Shown here piece after piece: positions 47,101-57,585 of a stretch of DNA of 64,000 nt. This DNA comes from Antedon mediterranea (lineage: Eukaryota > Echinodermata > Crinoidea > Comatulida > Antedonidae): positions 9,435,001-9,499,000 of the forward strand of contig NC_092671.1 in assembly GCF_964355755.1 (NCBI RefSeq). The letters are read 5' to 3'. Positions within the stretch are counted from its first letter, which is position 1. Each line of letters starts with the position of its first letter. The position numbers and the translations under genes are program-made. Below the pieces are notes generated by a model. That model saw only the letters and a list, made by a program, of their open reading frames with translations. It ran no database searches and had not been told where the DNA came from.

Positions 47101-50100
47101 AATCAAGGTGGGGCTGAAATGTGAAAATATAGTGTTATTATTATTATCGTTTATATTCTGTATTTTTATCAAATATAAGGTTTAACAAGACAATAAAAAT
47201 AGTTTTCTTCTGATTTTGACCTTATTTCCAGTTTTATTTGCAACACACATTATTATTTTGTATTAAAATAAAAACGAAACTGAAAAAAAACAAAAAAACT
47301 TACAGCTAATTTTATAATCAGCGCTGCAACAAATACACCAACACTTTGGATAAAATCTCCAATGACGTGAATAAATGCTGCCCTCACGTTTATATTTTTA
47401 TGCTTGTCCTTTTGGCTGTGACCATCACCATGAGCACCATGACTGTGTCCATGTCCACCACTGTGGCTATTTTGTTCACCACCATGGCCATGATTTTGTT
47501 CACCACCATGGCTATGGCCATGATTTTGACCAATACCATGGCTGTGCCCATGGCCAGTTTTATGTAAGACACACCCAAGTCTGAAAGCAAAAATATATAG
47601 GAGGTTGTAATTATTTTCATGATTTACTATATAAACATCATTTACAAGTCTGCAGGTAACCCTTAGCACTAGCAGCAGGACTACATGCAGCGTCAACTAG
47701 GCATTCACAGCACTGAAGGCATTTACAGGTAACATTTTGGAATTCATATGCAGGGCTACATGAACCCAATTTATAGGGCTGCAGGATTCCTCTTGTTCAG
47801 ACTGCAGACATCTCAATTGCAGGTTGCAGGCTAAAGGAATCAATTTGCAGGGATAGATGAATCCATCTAAGGTACAGAAACACCATTTGCAGGGAAGCAG
47901 GCATCCATTTGCAGGACTGTGGCCATCAATTTGCACGACAATATTACAATATACATACACAATATTGAGAAACACTCCACAGCCTGCGGTGATCAGCATG
48001 ACATCGGCATCAATCTCAAAATCGTTATGTATAAATCTTAAGACAGCAAGGTAAAGAAGAACACCAGTAAGTACCCAAATAATCAAGATACTTAGAACAG
48101 CTCCTAAAACCTCTGAAAAGTAAACAAACTATTAAATGAAGTCTGTGTATTAGACAGAGCATACCTTAGTTTTACAACTCATTTTAACTGTTTAATGATC
48201 TTTCACCTTTGAGCCAAATACGCAAGTAACGTTCAATAAAATCCACCCTTTGTGAGTTACTGTATATTTCAAAATGGGCTGAGTTTATGTCTAATAAAAT
48301 ATTCTGTTAGCATTAGTTAGGTTTTCAAAGAAAATTACTTTTTATTTTTTTAGAAAATATACTTTTCAGGTGGTTGCTTACTGTAGGGAGGTAATGTAAA
48401 CGATGACCATACAAATAATAAAAGGGACTGGAAGTTAAGTTTACACTTTATAAGAACCCAGAAGAGTACATAGGGGTTACACTGGTGTACTGGTCCATCT
48501 CTGTTTATGGTAGGTACTGCGTTGTGGCTACCGTGGGTATGGAAGGTGATGATTCAAGATTCAAGATTCAAGAAATTTTATTTGTCCATAAAATGGAAAT
48601 TCACTTTGCTTGGTAGATTAAAACAACAGTATTGCAACAATTTAAAAACGTGCAGTATTATAACAGATTAAAAATACAAGATAAAAAGTTAAAAATACTG
48701 TTAAAAATGTAAAACTATTAAAAATTGCATTAACGTCTTACATTAGAATTAAAAATATGAATGCTATTTACAACGAAGGATTTTCTAGTTCTACAAAGAT
48801 TTGCTCTTGGAGGTCGTAGCCTAATGCCTGATCTATTTAAGTTATAACAGTAATGTAACGGATGAGTGGGGTCTTTCATAATATTGTTAACTTTTTTTAG
48901 AATACTCTTTTCATAGATAAATGAACAAGGCGTTAGATCAGCTTTAATTAATACGTTGTGCAATTTTACGTGGTCTCTCAATATTTTTCTTATCATTTTC
49001 AGTAAAGTTACCATAAAAACATCCAATGCTAAAAGATAAAATACTTTGAATAATACTTTGATAAAATAGAATTAAAATAGTGTCAAAATCAACTCTAATT
49101 TGCTTGAGTTTTCTGAGAAAGTAGAGCCTTTGAGATGCCTTCTTGGAAATCATGAGAGAGTTTGACTCCCATTTTAATTTGTTGTCAATTATAGTACCTA
49201 AGTATTTGTATTGGGTTACTCTTTCAACCTCGGTTTAGTTATTACATTATGTTCAACTGCGGTTTTACGAAAATCTATTATCATCTCTTTGGTTTTAGTA
49301 ATATTAAGTATTAAGTTCATATCTTCACACCAATTAACAAATCTTCCAACTTCATTAACAAATTCATTTACATTATGCTTACTATCGCAAAGAAAACCAC
49401 TAATTACAGTATCGTCAGCGTATTTTACAATATTGCAATCTTTACTTAAAATATTAAAACTACTAGAATAAAAAGAGAACAAAATTGGAGAGATCACACA
49501 TCCTTGAGGAGCTCCAACACTGGTAGATTCTTTGTTGGATAGGATACCATTGCACTTAACCATCTGCGGTCTATTAATCAAAAAACGAATCAATTAACGA
49601 ATGCACTGACAGGAAAAACATGAAGGGTTTGTTAAGGCCAATTTACACAGACGAGCGGTAACGGTAAGCGGTAAAGTTGAGCGGAAAACGCAAAAATAGA
49701 ATCTATGTTATTTCTTATGACCATTTACACAGAACGCGGAGCGGACAAGCGGTTGAGCGGAAATCCGCTCAGGATCAAAACAGATTCGATTTTGTGAAAA
49801 TACCGCGCGGTAATTATCGATTCTGGCCAACCAACAACATGATTGAAATGACGTCATCTATCAACAACTTTTTTTTGCGTCAACAATAAATACAAGTGCC
49901 GTAGTAGGCCTAGCCTAGTTTTGCAACTTCTTTTTAATCAGAAATACAAACACCTACGACGTTACTAATTTTTCGTATAAGGATAGTGAAAAGAAAATAT
50001 ACATTTTAGTACGTTATTAGGCAGAAGTCCCTCTAAAACTTAGGTCTGTGTGTGCTAGGCCTACTGACAGTCAGTAACATCCAGGCCAGCAGTGACTGTA

Positions 50101-53100
50101 ACATGCATTAGCCTCGAGGCCTACACGCACCTACTTTCCACCACTCCGTTCGCGAACTCCGCACGCTGTGTAAATGGGAAAAGCCACGCGGTTTTTCGCT
50201 TACAATTACCGCTTACCGTTACCGCTCGTCTGTGTAAATTGGCCTTTATGCGAGTGTGTGTCTATGGTCTCAGAACTGAATAATTTATTGTGAACTATCA
50301 ATTGTTTATAATGAGAGGTGGAACAGTATACAAAAATGACTTCTATATTATTCAGTTGCATGGCTACACAAAAAACTATCCCAAGGCTCTATCCCATGAG
50401 CCTTTAAATGTATAAAGCAGTCATTTTGTAATGCCAGGCATTTTGAAAATACAATAAATCTTAAATATTCCTCAAAGGAATAAACATAGGTCTCTAACCT
50501 TGGTTACCACTTTACAGTATACAGCATCTAATTACAAATATAAAAAAATATTTAAAAAAATGTTTATTGCTCTTTCTATTATTGTCACGTCAGCTCATCC
50601 AAATATTTTGGTATTCTGAGTACATTTGACATCACTTGTAAATCCAAACATAAATTATTATACAAATAATGAATGTTTATGAGTGCAATGGTACAAATAA
50701 TGGCACGAGGTGAATGATGAAAGGTTATATCAACGAGGCAAAGCCGAGTTGATATAACCTTTCATCATTCACCAAGTGCCATTATTTGTACCATTACACG
50801 AATACAAAACATTCATTATTTGTTTTATATAACATCTAAATAACAAACAAAAATGTTTCAAAAAGTACTATTTAACGATCGTTGAATAGTGCGTACTATT
50901 GCACGCCATGTGACCCACATTCGTCCAATCAAATGACAGGAATTTATATAGGTGTTATATAACATGGAATTAACAAAATGCCAAAAAAAAAAGAAAGAAA
51001 GAAAGAGAGTGGTCACAATGAAAAGAAAAATGGCATGATGGAAACTTTTTTAAACTTGGCACTTAGTCCAACATGCTTCACCAACATGCTTCCTTGTAAG
51101 CTAAATACAATATTTTGTTTATTGTCATAACTCTCAAAACTTTGGCTACAGAATGCCATTGTACACAGTGGTATATAACAAATAAATAAGAGTTGAATGG
51201 GGAGCTGAAATATTGACTGAACAAAGTTCAAGTTGAATAGAAACAGAGCATGCAATAGTACATTTAATTGTTACAATGGAAGACAATAATGCATGTTTTG
51301 TTGGCATTAATTATGGTAGTTTACTGTGAAAACTTTTGTAGTCTAGATTTGTTATTTAGCAAGTTTTTTGTTTTTCTGTATAAAATACTGTAAATATTGC
51401 TTGTTTATAACGCTATTATAATTGGGCTCAAATTCCATAATAAACACGCATATCTTAAGTACACTAAACTCTTGTTTGAACATACAGTCAAATAGACGCT
51501 AAATCAACATATTCAGAGATATTCAGATCATAAGGTCCAATAGAAAGTAACCAATTTTATACAGTGCAGTATCTTTTTAAATAGTACAGTTCTTTCAACA
51601 AAAGCCGGACCGCTTAATATAATAGACAATTCTGGATAGTTTTTAATGACGAAAAGGATATTTTCTTGACAACAGACTTTGACAAAATGAAAAGAATTAA
51701 TAATAGTGCTGGATAACCCCAAATAAAGTGCTAAATTTGAAAATCAATGAAATAAAAAACACACATAGCAATTCCACTACACTAAGTTCGTTTATCAGTA
51801 GGTGGTCATTTGACTACAGTATATAAAATAACATCATTAAATATCCACGATGCAATTTGCCATTGTGGGATACTTGTTGTAAATGGCAATTAAAATGTTT
51901 CATCTGAATTTCCAGCATGGGCTTTTTTTTTGCTACAGTGCACAATAAAAATGCTAATGGTAAAATCAGTGGAAAGTAACTAAGACATTAGTGTTGGAAA
52001 AAATATCTTTCACTCTTATGAAGGACAAAAGTGTGAATTCATATATGTGAAAGTTCATATTAAAGGACTCATAAATTGTTACGATGTACAAAGTACGATA
52101 ATTACATGATTATAGACATTTTAAATTTACCATGAATAATTCCAACAAAATGAATAAAAAATGGAAAGAAAACTACATCTTACTTATTGGTAATGAGATT
52201 ATGAATACTGAATTATAATTTTGTATTTATGGAGTCATACTGAATAAAAATGATTTTGACTCGGTTAGTAATAATACAACCCAATTTTGAAATAGCCCAG
52301 TAGAAACTTAGGGATATTTTAACTCATTTCTGGTTTGTTTGCACCCTGATTGGAAAACGATATCCCAGCTGATTGTTTATACAATAAGGCTGAATGAAAT
52401 TTGATTAAGTTAGAATTTAGTGAAGAATTATCCAATGTTGCCATTGGCAAGATTTTACTCATCCCATGCATAATGTATTTGAGGTGTTACTGTACGTAGC
52501 GGTAGACGTTACCGTTCCATCATCTCTCGTACAAATATGCTTCATAACAGCTGCTATTCGGGCACTGAATTCTTGTCAGTATCCCTTACGAGAGTGTTTT
52601 TGTATATCTCAGAGCAAACATAATTTCTATGTATATTTTATATGCAAATGACAATAAATGGAAGTAATTTTCCACTGATGAATGAGTTAATAAAACATAT
52701 GGAAGGTCTATAACATTACCTGCTCGGTAGAAGCCAAATGACATTTTCGTTGTCGGCTTCATGTTTGCTAACCATAATGCAAAAAGACTGATCATAAAAC
52801 TGGCAAAATCACTCAATAAATGGCCAGCATCTGTCATAATAGCTAAACTGTTAGCTATGTAACCACCTGTTGAGACAAATAATAATATAAGCATTAATGA
52901 TTCTTCTTTTCTATAAAGATAGTGCTTAGAAATAGATCTATAACTAAAGTTGGAACTATGGTTGAAAAAGAAAACTAGTGGCTTAACTTTTAGACTATTA
53001 AGTAACTATTGTAATTGTTTTAAGAGAGCTTGGATGGGAGACCATCTGGGAATAGCGGGTGCTGTATACGGAGCTGGGGTCCCGTTAGGCATTTGAAATC

Positions 53101-54044
53101 AGCACTGCTGACTCTTATGGCAGTCCCTGCATCAAAGTATCTGCCTCAGACCTCTGGTCAATGTGGGCACTGGACGAGAGAAGCCCTTGATCAATGTTAG
53201 GACCAATCAAGGTGCTTTAAACAGTCCTGGCTTTGTTTGTATCAAACCAGTGGCGGTAATTATCGCTGTTGGTTTCGATTGAATAAAATAAAAAAACATT
53301 CTTTATGTTTTATAACAAGTAGTAACTTTTATCTATCTAGAGCAGCGGTTCTAATAATATAATTTAGTAAAGTTACGAATAATCTTGCGCGCTTATAAAA
53401 TGCAGTGTCGTAGGTTGGGGTGATTTTATACATGACCGTCTTATCTACTGTAGTTATTAATATTATTTAATTATTAATAAATTATATTAGGCATAAGAAA
53501 GGCATAAATATCTATTTATATACAGTACTGTTGTTAGCCAAAAATTAACAAACATACCAACAAATTCTCCAACCATAAAGATAAGGCAAATAATACTAGC
53601 TATTATCAGCTGATTTCGTGCTCCCCGATTTGAGTATTCTTCTTGAGCAGAATGACAATGATTTTTCTCCTCCTCATAGTCATCATGAACATTATTATCT
53701 TCAGACAAATTCAACAACGGCTCATCATCGTCCTCCATAAAAAAATCCCTGTTTGAACTATTCATACTGTAAGTGCCTGCTTGAAAGCTAGACCTATTGT
53801 AATAACCGTCATTTTTATATGGATCAGGCGGAGACGATTTTACCCGCCCTCTTACACTAACTTCTAGGCCTAGACCATCGTTATGTTGATGTTGTAGGCC
53901 TAGGCCTATGCTCGATCCACCATTCATGAAAGAGCTCGGCGGCAGCCTAAGGTTAGAATCGTGGGGTGGTCCTGTTGAATCTTGTTCTTGCTCATTTATC
54001 CGTTCCATCTCTCTGTTTTCAACAATACATTCAGTTCTATTCAT
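43969..54044 (-). CDS. SLC30A-like: zinc exporter, SLC30A2/3/4/8 (ZnT) type, complete seven-exon gene
   Basis: Cation diffusion facilitator that exchanges zinc for protons, moving zinc from cytosol into vesicles. Exons 54044-53558, 52866-52720, 48112-47959, 47580-47304, 46737-46626, 44557-44423 and 44129-43969 join in phase to 490 aa. It has a long acidic N-terminus with the HCHS motif and six membrane segments. The zinc site is HLLSD (178-182) in TM2 plus HVIGD (334-338) in TM5. A loop at 269-323 holds 16 histidines. The cytosolic domain ends in CKECKGPCS. The HCHS motif, FG(F)YRAE after TM2 and the C-terminal cysteines fit the vesicular ZnT2/3/4/8 group. The N-terminus is longer than in the human proteins. 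One-to-one orthology cannot be decided here. Confidence 0.95.
44423..44557 (-). CDS. SLC30A-like: zinc exporter exon 6 (cytosolic domain, first half)
   Basis: Acceptor gttcttttcag, donor gtaag, phase 1 to 1. It encodes [20 protein letters not shown] and on through [11 protein letters not shown], the ferredoxin-like C-terminal domain common to this transporter family. Confidence 0.95.
44645..45205 (+). mobile_element. 5'-truncated non-LTR retrotransposon remnant (RT C-terminus)
   Basis: An open frame of 117 codons (44654-45007) has the C-terminal ORF2 hallmarks LQNRAAKII, then YNTRSK and [10 protein letters not shown]. It is followed by a short 3' UTR and a (tta)n tail at 45190-45217. The catalytic domain is absent. 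It sits in the intron between zinc-exporter exons 5 and 6, opposite to the gene. It is a different family from the one at 48555. Confidence 0.85.
45245..45364. mobile_element. truncated MITE, family of 18771-18921
   Basis: The left end aagcttgtctacactatcaa and internal gtgatgtgcccatatatgg match the family. The right end inverted repeat is missing, so it is broken at about 45364. Confidence 0.78.
46150..46552 (-). mobile_element. tRNA-derived SINE interrupted by a MITE
   Basis: Reverse-oriented copy of the SINE family at 9945-10250. The tRNA-like head is at about 46500-46552 (minus-strand B box gggttcaaatcc) and the tail at about 46150-46200. It is split at 46262-46418. It lies immediately downstream (in gene direction) of zinc-exporter exon 5. 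Confidence 0.85.
46262..46418. mobile_element. MITE, 157 bp, TAA target duplication, inside a SINE
   Basis: The ends form imperfect inverted repeats (acgatctttacaccggcac against agggtctttcacacctgtta). It is flanked by TAA at 46259-46261 and 46419-46421. Removing it with one TAA joins catactcgcataatgc, exactly as in the uninterrupted SINE at about 10130. Confidence 0.9.
46626..46737 (-). CDS. SLC30A-like: zinc exporter exon 5 (TM6)
   Basis: Acceptor aattttcag, donor gtagag, phase 0 to 1. It encodes [20 protein letters not shown], then LITT...LLMEG, matching TM6 of ZnT proteins (ADPICTF is a family signature). It contains no open frame long enough to be listed by simple ORF calling, yet it completes the protein exactly. 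Confidence 0.95.
47304..47580 (-). CDS. SLC30A-like: zinc exporter exon 4 (His-rich loop, second HxxxD)
   Basis: Acceptor ttgctttcag, donor gtaagt, phase 2 to 0. It encodes the cytosolic loop with GHGHSHG blocks (catggccatgg repeats in DNA), then [20 protein letters not shown] with the TM5 metal site. The His block is a tandem micro-repeat and may vary in length between individuals. Confidence 0.95.
47640..47945. repeat. degenerate repeat with 'tttgcagg' in zinc-exporter intron 3
   Basis: About a dozen imperfect copies of a 20-30 bp phrase around 'catccatttgcagggctgcagg'. It keeps a long minus-strand frame open next to exon 3, but it is intronic because exon 3's donor is at 47958. Confidence 0.7.
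47959..48112 (-). CDS. SLC30A-like: zinc exporter exon 3 (TM3-TM4)
   Basis: Acceptor acttttcag, donor gtatgt, phase 1 to 2. It encodes [20 protein letters not shown] and on to [14 protein letters not shown]. The donor was chosen over an overlapping GT two bases earlier because only this one joins in frame to exon 4. Confidence 0.92.
48555..49600 (-). mobile_element. 5'-truncated L2/CR1-type retrotransposon with part of RT
   Basis: Minus-strand frames from 49593 give reverse transcriptase motifs [10 protein letters not shown] and the catalytic YADDT. After frame breaks come [20 protein letters not shown] and the terminal region near 48735. The 3' end has tandem 7-mers (gattcaa on the plus strand, 48552-48572). 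It is broken by frameshifts and lies in zinc-exporter intron 2. Confidence 0.88.
49635..50245. mobile_element. MITE-like element, 611 bp, TTA target duplication
   Basis: Long terminal inverted repeats of about 40 bp begin AGGCCAATTTACACAGACGA and include 'gcggtaacggtaagcggtaa'. They are flanked by TTA at 49632-49634 and 50246-50248. There is no transposase; the CG-rich interior repeats gcggaacgcgg-type phrases. It is inside zinc-exporter intron 2. Confidence 0.9.
50663..50822. repeat. 160-bp near-palindrome
   Basis: Arms of about 75-80 bp fold around 50742 with few mismatches (caaataatgaatgtt to the left, its inverse to the right; inner arms gatgaaaggttatatcaac). It is likely a foldback or MITE insertion in zinc-exporter intron 2. 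Confidence 0.88.
50823..52719 (-). other. zinc-exporter intron 2, remaining part
   Basis: AT-rich intron without a recognisable element or exon. Confidence 0.5.
52720..52866 (-). CDS. SLC30A-like: zinc exporter exon 2 (TM2, first HxxxD)
   Basis: Acceptor tctcaacag, donor gtaatg, phase 1 to 1. It encodes [20 protein letters not shown], the transport-site motif, then TM3 start and the conserved FGFYRA(E). Confidence 0.95.
53026..53290 (+). mobile_element. 5S rRNA-derived SINE (SINE3-like) or 5S fragment
   Basis: Bases 53028-53072 read as the 3' half of 5S rRNA: gcttggatgggagaccatct, then gggaatagcgggtgctgta. About 200 bases of non-ribosomal body follow. The 5' half of 5S is missing, so it is not a working 5S gene. 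A 5' truncated 5S-headed SINE is the likeliest reading. It lies in zinc-exporter intron 1. Confidence 0.75.
53558..54044 (-). CDS. SLC30A-like: zinc exporter exon 1 (N-terminus and TM1)
   Basis: The start ATG at 54044 is the first in frame after an upstream TAA at 54065-54063. It has 162 codons, phase 1 donor gtatg. It encodes a mostly disordered, polar N-terminus ([10 protein letters not shown] resembles an acidic dileucine sorting signal), then HCHS and TM1 ([17 protein letters not shown]). The dileucine reading is inference; such motifs target several ZnT proteins to vesicles. Confidence 0.9.
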
Positions 54045-54550
54045 ATCACGGTAAGATTCCGTTTATACTTTACCCAAAAATATCAGTTCCATATTATGAA
54101 ATTCAAGAAATAAAAACAAACTTCTCTATCATCTGACAGCAGCAGCAGTGCAGTTTTAGTGCGTGTGCAGTGATGTGTGCAAATTGCCGATGTATGATGT
54201 GACGTGTTGTGGTGGGTGATGATATTGATCATGTGATCTGTTATTTTCTCTATCGTGTTTTTTTTTTTGTACATTTCTTTTGGATGCTTGGATGCACCTT
54301 TGGTCGAGTGCCACTGTTGTAAAAGTGTAATCTCCAAATAAATTATTATTATTATTATTAATTATACATGTTTCGTAAGGTAAAAAGATTTGTCCTGTCC
54401 ACCAAAATAATATCAAATCGCCTGCCAGATTTTTGGTTGAATTTAACCGTTTATTTTCATAATAAGTAATCACCTGTAATCACCTGTCTTGTCGGGCTCG
54501 TAAGTAGACCATACATTTCTGTATGGTACATGTCATGCCCTCCCAATTTC
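54045..54550 (-). promoter_or_regulatory. 5' flank and probable promoter of the zinc exporter
   Basis: The first ATG follows a 5' UTR that is open upstream only to a TAA at 54065. Two TGCACAC sequences on the minus strand (54169-54163 and 54181-54175) match the core of metal response elements (TGCRCNC), about 120-140 bases before the ATG. The start of transcription is not identified. Confidence 0.35.
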
Positions 54551-55302
54551 ATCAAGTCATCACTGCATGGTTTTTTTTTTTTAAAAACGTTATTATTATA
54601 TTAATTTCCCCGTTTCTCTTCCTACGGAAGGTGAAAAAAACAAACAAAATGGCCTGCTAGGTTCTTTGAATGGTATAATCATTTGAAGTAGTCCTATATT
54701 GAACTAATGATTTATTATAATCATTTTAAATAGACTTATAATATAATGGTATGTGAACAAACATCAAGTACTGTACTGGCCTAGGTCTAGTGAATTAATG
54801 CATTAATAATCATAGGAAATAATAATTTAATGAGTATAGCTATTTCCTCCAGATCTCTCGTGAACACATTCAAAACTTTAAGAAACGGCGGCCTAATAAA
54901 TATATTTGTTTAATCCATAAAATAAAATGTGATCTATAAATTTAATTATCATCGAAAAGTGGAAACATTGTTATTGTTATGTAGGTGTGTACGGATACAT
55001 CATCATGGAGGAAATACATTTATTAGATAAACATATGTTGTTTACTCCGTGCTTTAGGCCAAGCTGTTTCTCTAGATCTTAAATACCACTTATTCTTTGA
55101 TGACCTTGAAATCAATAATGAATTTAAAATTACACCAACTCAATTGACCCAAATACGAATTAGCAAGTAATATTTTCGACAAACATTGTAAAATATTTCT
55201 GACCATGGCATGGAACACACAAATATAATATACTGTATTATAATATATTTTTTTGTAATTTGTTCTTATGTCTACTTGTGTTTGTTATTATATATAAATC
55301 CA
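54551..55302. other. intergenic stretch between the zinc transporters
   Basis: AT-rich with no gene or element that I can support. Confidence 0.4.
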
Positions 55303-55365
55303 AAGGCAAATTACTGAAAAATGACAATGCTGTGGGTATCAGTGGCTGGATCTCAATGGAAACAA
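55303..55365. repeat. dispersed repeat piece shared with 32523-32580
   Basis: Both places share 'caaaggcaaattactgaaaa', 'atgacaatgctg' and 'ctggatctcaatgg'. The element it belongs to is not known. Confidence 0.65.
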
Positions 55366-55440
55366 AACACATACTGTACATAAAATCAAAGAACTTATTA
55401 TAATATAAGTTCTTTGATAAAATCAAGAGGCTAATTTTAT

Positions 55441-56151
55441 AGCTTCAATACCTTGACAAACTTAACATCATTAATAAATCACAGTTTGGTTTTCGCAAAA
55501 ACCACTCTACGAGTCATGCACTTTCACAAACAATAGAAAAAATTACTTCAGCAATAGATGAACAAATGATAAGTATCGGCGTCTTCCTAGACCTTTCTAA
55601 GGCATTTGATACGATAGATCATGAGATTCTCTTACAAAAACTCAAATTTTATGGTATTCGGGGCATTGTTCTTGAATGGTTTAAGAGCTACTTATATATG
55701 AGAAAACAATATGTTCACATGGGAAATTGTAAATCAGAATTAAAACTGATTGAATATGGAGTACCACAAGGCTCAATTCTTGGGCCGTTACTTTTTATAA
55801 TTTATACAAATGACATTGTTGAAAGTAGTAAATATTTAGAATTTGTCATTTTTGCTGACGATACTAACGTATTTTTTAAGCACAAAGATATAAACCTTTT
55901 AATTAACACTTTAAATACAGAATTAAGTAAATTAAGTGATTGGTTTACTGCAAACAAATTGAGTCTGAATACAAAGAAGACCAAGTTTATCGAATTTAGA
56001 AGCATGTATAAGAAAAAAGATACCAATAACTATACTTTATTTATTAATGATGTTGAAATTGAAAGAGTTAGTAAAATTAAGTTCTTAGGTGTCATTCTTG
56101 ATGAGTTTGTAACATTCCATGATCACATAGATATCATTACTATGAAAATTG
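55441..56151 (+). pseudogene. reverse transcriptase fragment of the split retrotransposon
   Basis: An open stretch from before 55566 up to the transposon border at 56151. It contains the RT motifs FGFRKNHSTSHAL, LSKAFDTIDHE, GVPQGSILGPLLF and FADDTN, then the thumb (SLNTKKTKFIEF and KFLGVILDE). The true 5' part with endonuclease is missing. Confidence 0.9.
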
Positions 56152-56324
56152 CTCTCTTAAATTCATCGATTGGAAATTTCGATCGTATTTACGTTTGATG
56201 ATTAAAACCAAACTTTTTAGACTGAATATGGTATTCATGAACGTGAAATACGCTCCAGTTGAAAATAAAGTTTCAACTGATAGAAAGTTTGATTACAACA
56301 TCCAATCAGCGCCTAATATATTGT

Positions 56325-56510
56325 GACGTGAAAGCGCGCGGACAACAAAAGTTTGTCTTCCCTCTCCTCGCTTCCCGCCCGCCTGATCTTCAGAGTCAGT
56401 GTCTTCATGCTCATCGATCGCATTTTAGATTCTTTGCCGACAATTTACGAGCTACCGTATTCGTAACATATACCAATTGAATCAATATCTATTTTAGAAG
56501 GTTGGTAATC
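56325..56510 (+). promoter_or_regulatory. GC-rich promoter/5' exon-like stretch within transposon copy 1
   Basis: An abrupt rise in GC (gacgtgaaagcgcgcggac, cctcgcttcccgcccgcc) in an otherwise AT-rich element, followed by a possible donor (ggttg/gtaatc) at about 56505. It could be the promoter and non-coding first exon of the carried gene. The equivalent in copy 2 is at 58887-59072. Confidence 0.35.
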
Positions 56511-57249
56511 ATTTATTTTAAATTGAATCTAAGGCATACGCTACATTGAGGCCTACATTCACACCACCACCACCGCGCACATTTTCTGGCCACAGCACAG
56601 ATCTAGGCCTAGTTAGTAGGCTAGTTGACGTGACAGCAGCGAGTGTGGTGTACGGTGGTTACGGCTCGAGTTTATTTTTGCCGGTTACCGAGTTAGGCTA
56701 TAGGCCTAGACCTAGTTAGTGAGTAGCCTAGGTTAAATTTACTAAATCAAATGTGTTATGCCTTGAATATTATTCTATCTAGGCTAGGCCTAGCCTAGTT
56801 GAATAGGCATTTCCATTGTATAAACAATTTTAATGAATACTAAAAAAACGTTACTTTGTAATTCTTGTAATGTAATGTAATGACGTTCTCTAGCTAGGCC
56901 TACCCTACTACTACTAGCTAGCATAGGCTAGTACTAGCCTAGTAGGCTAGGCCTAACTAGTAGGTCTAGCTGGAGAAGAGCTAGGTCTAATAAATAGGCC
57001 TAGGCTAGGCCTAGTTACTAAGCCTAGGCCCTACTTTAATACTATTTCCTAGACTAGGCCCTAGGGGCCTAGGCCTATAGCTAGAGCCTCTAGTAGGGCC
57101 TAGCCTAGGCGTCCTACGAATAAATTATGATATAATTAATAATTATAATATTAATAAATAATGACGATAGGCTATACTGTGTATACTGTACAGTACTAAA
57201 CTATAACATTTAGTAGAAACATATTATTTCTATCTATTGCACAGGAAAA

Positions 57250-57585
57250 ATGCTTGACTACACAATGTCAATGATGTTTCGGGCTGTAATCATTCACAAT
57301 AACAACATGGACATCATCTTGAACGATTTATATTTATTTTTTGATAGTAAGTAATAATAATATGTTGTATATCTGTATTTAAATCACTGTATTTATACAT
57401 GTCAATTGTGTATAAATTCGTGTTTTTTAAGCTTTAAAACAGGGACTGGATTAAAAAATATTTTCAACCTAGAAGAAACTACTCGACATACCGACCTGAT
57501 GCTAGAAAAAGATTGCCTAATTATTGGTGGCTTGACTGAATCTGAACTAGCCTATTATTTTTACTATTTGTGTTACTATTATTAA
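57250..57585 (+). CDS. two-exon small ORF carried by transposon copy 1 (79 aa, unknown function)
   Basis: Exon 57245-57346 (acceptor ctattgcacag, donor gtaagt) holds an ATG at 57250 and 32 codons (FRAVIIHNNNMDIILNDLY inside). A second exon from 57443 (acceptor gctttaaaacag) continues in phase to a TAA at 57585. The product has no domain that I recognise. Further exon-like pieces follow: 57674-57722 with strong sites, and one starting at 57994 coding DATDVRKEYAGQKFAQPYLL. So it may be a captured multi-exon host gene fragment. A poly(A) signal lies at about 58303. Splicing is inferred. Confidence 0.45.

Noticed and set aside
47375-47584. Plus-strand His-rich frame
   Set aside because: Antisense shadow of the histidine-loop exon of the zinc exporter.
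53026-53075. Possible 5S rRNA gene
   Set aside because: Only the 3' half of 5S is present, with substitutions and no intact internal promoter.
56259-56480. Plus-strand 73-codon frames at the transposon left side (also 58821-59042)
   Set aside because: They begin with a non-ATG codon and span the GC-rich promoter-like stretch; more likely untranslated.
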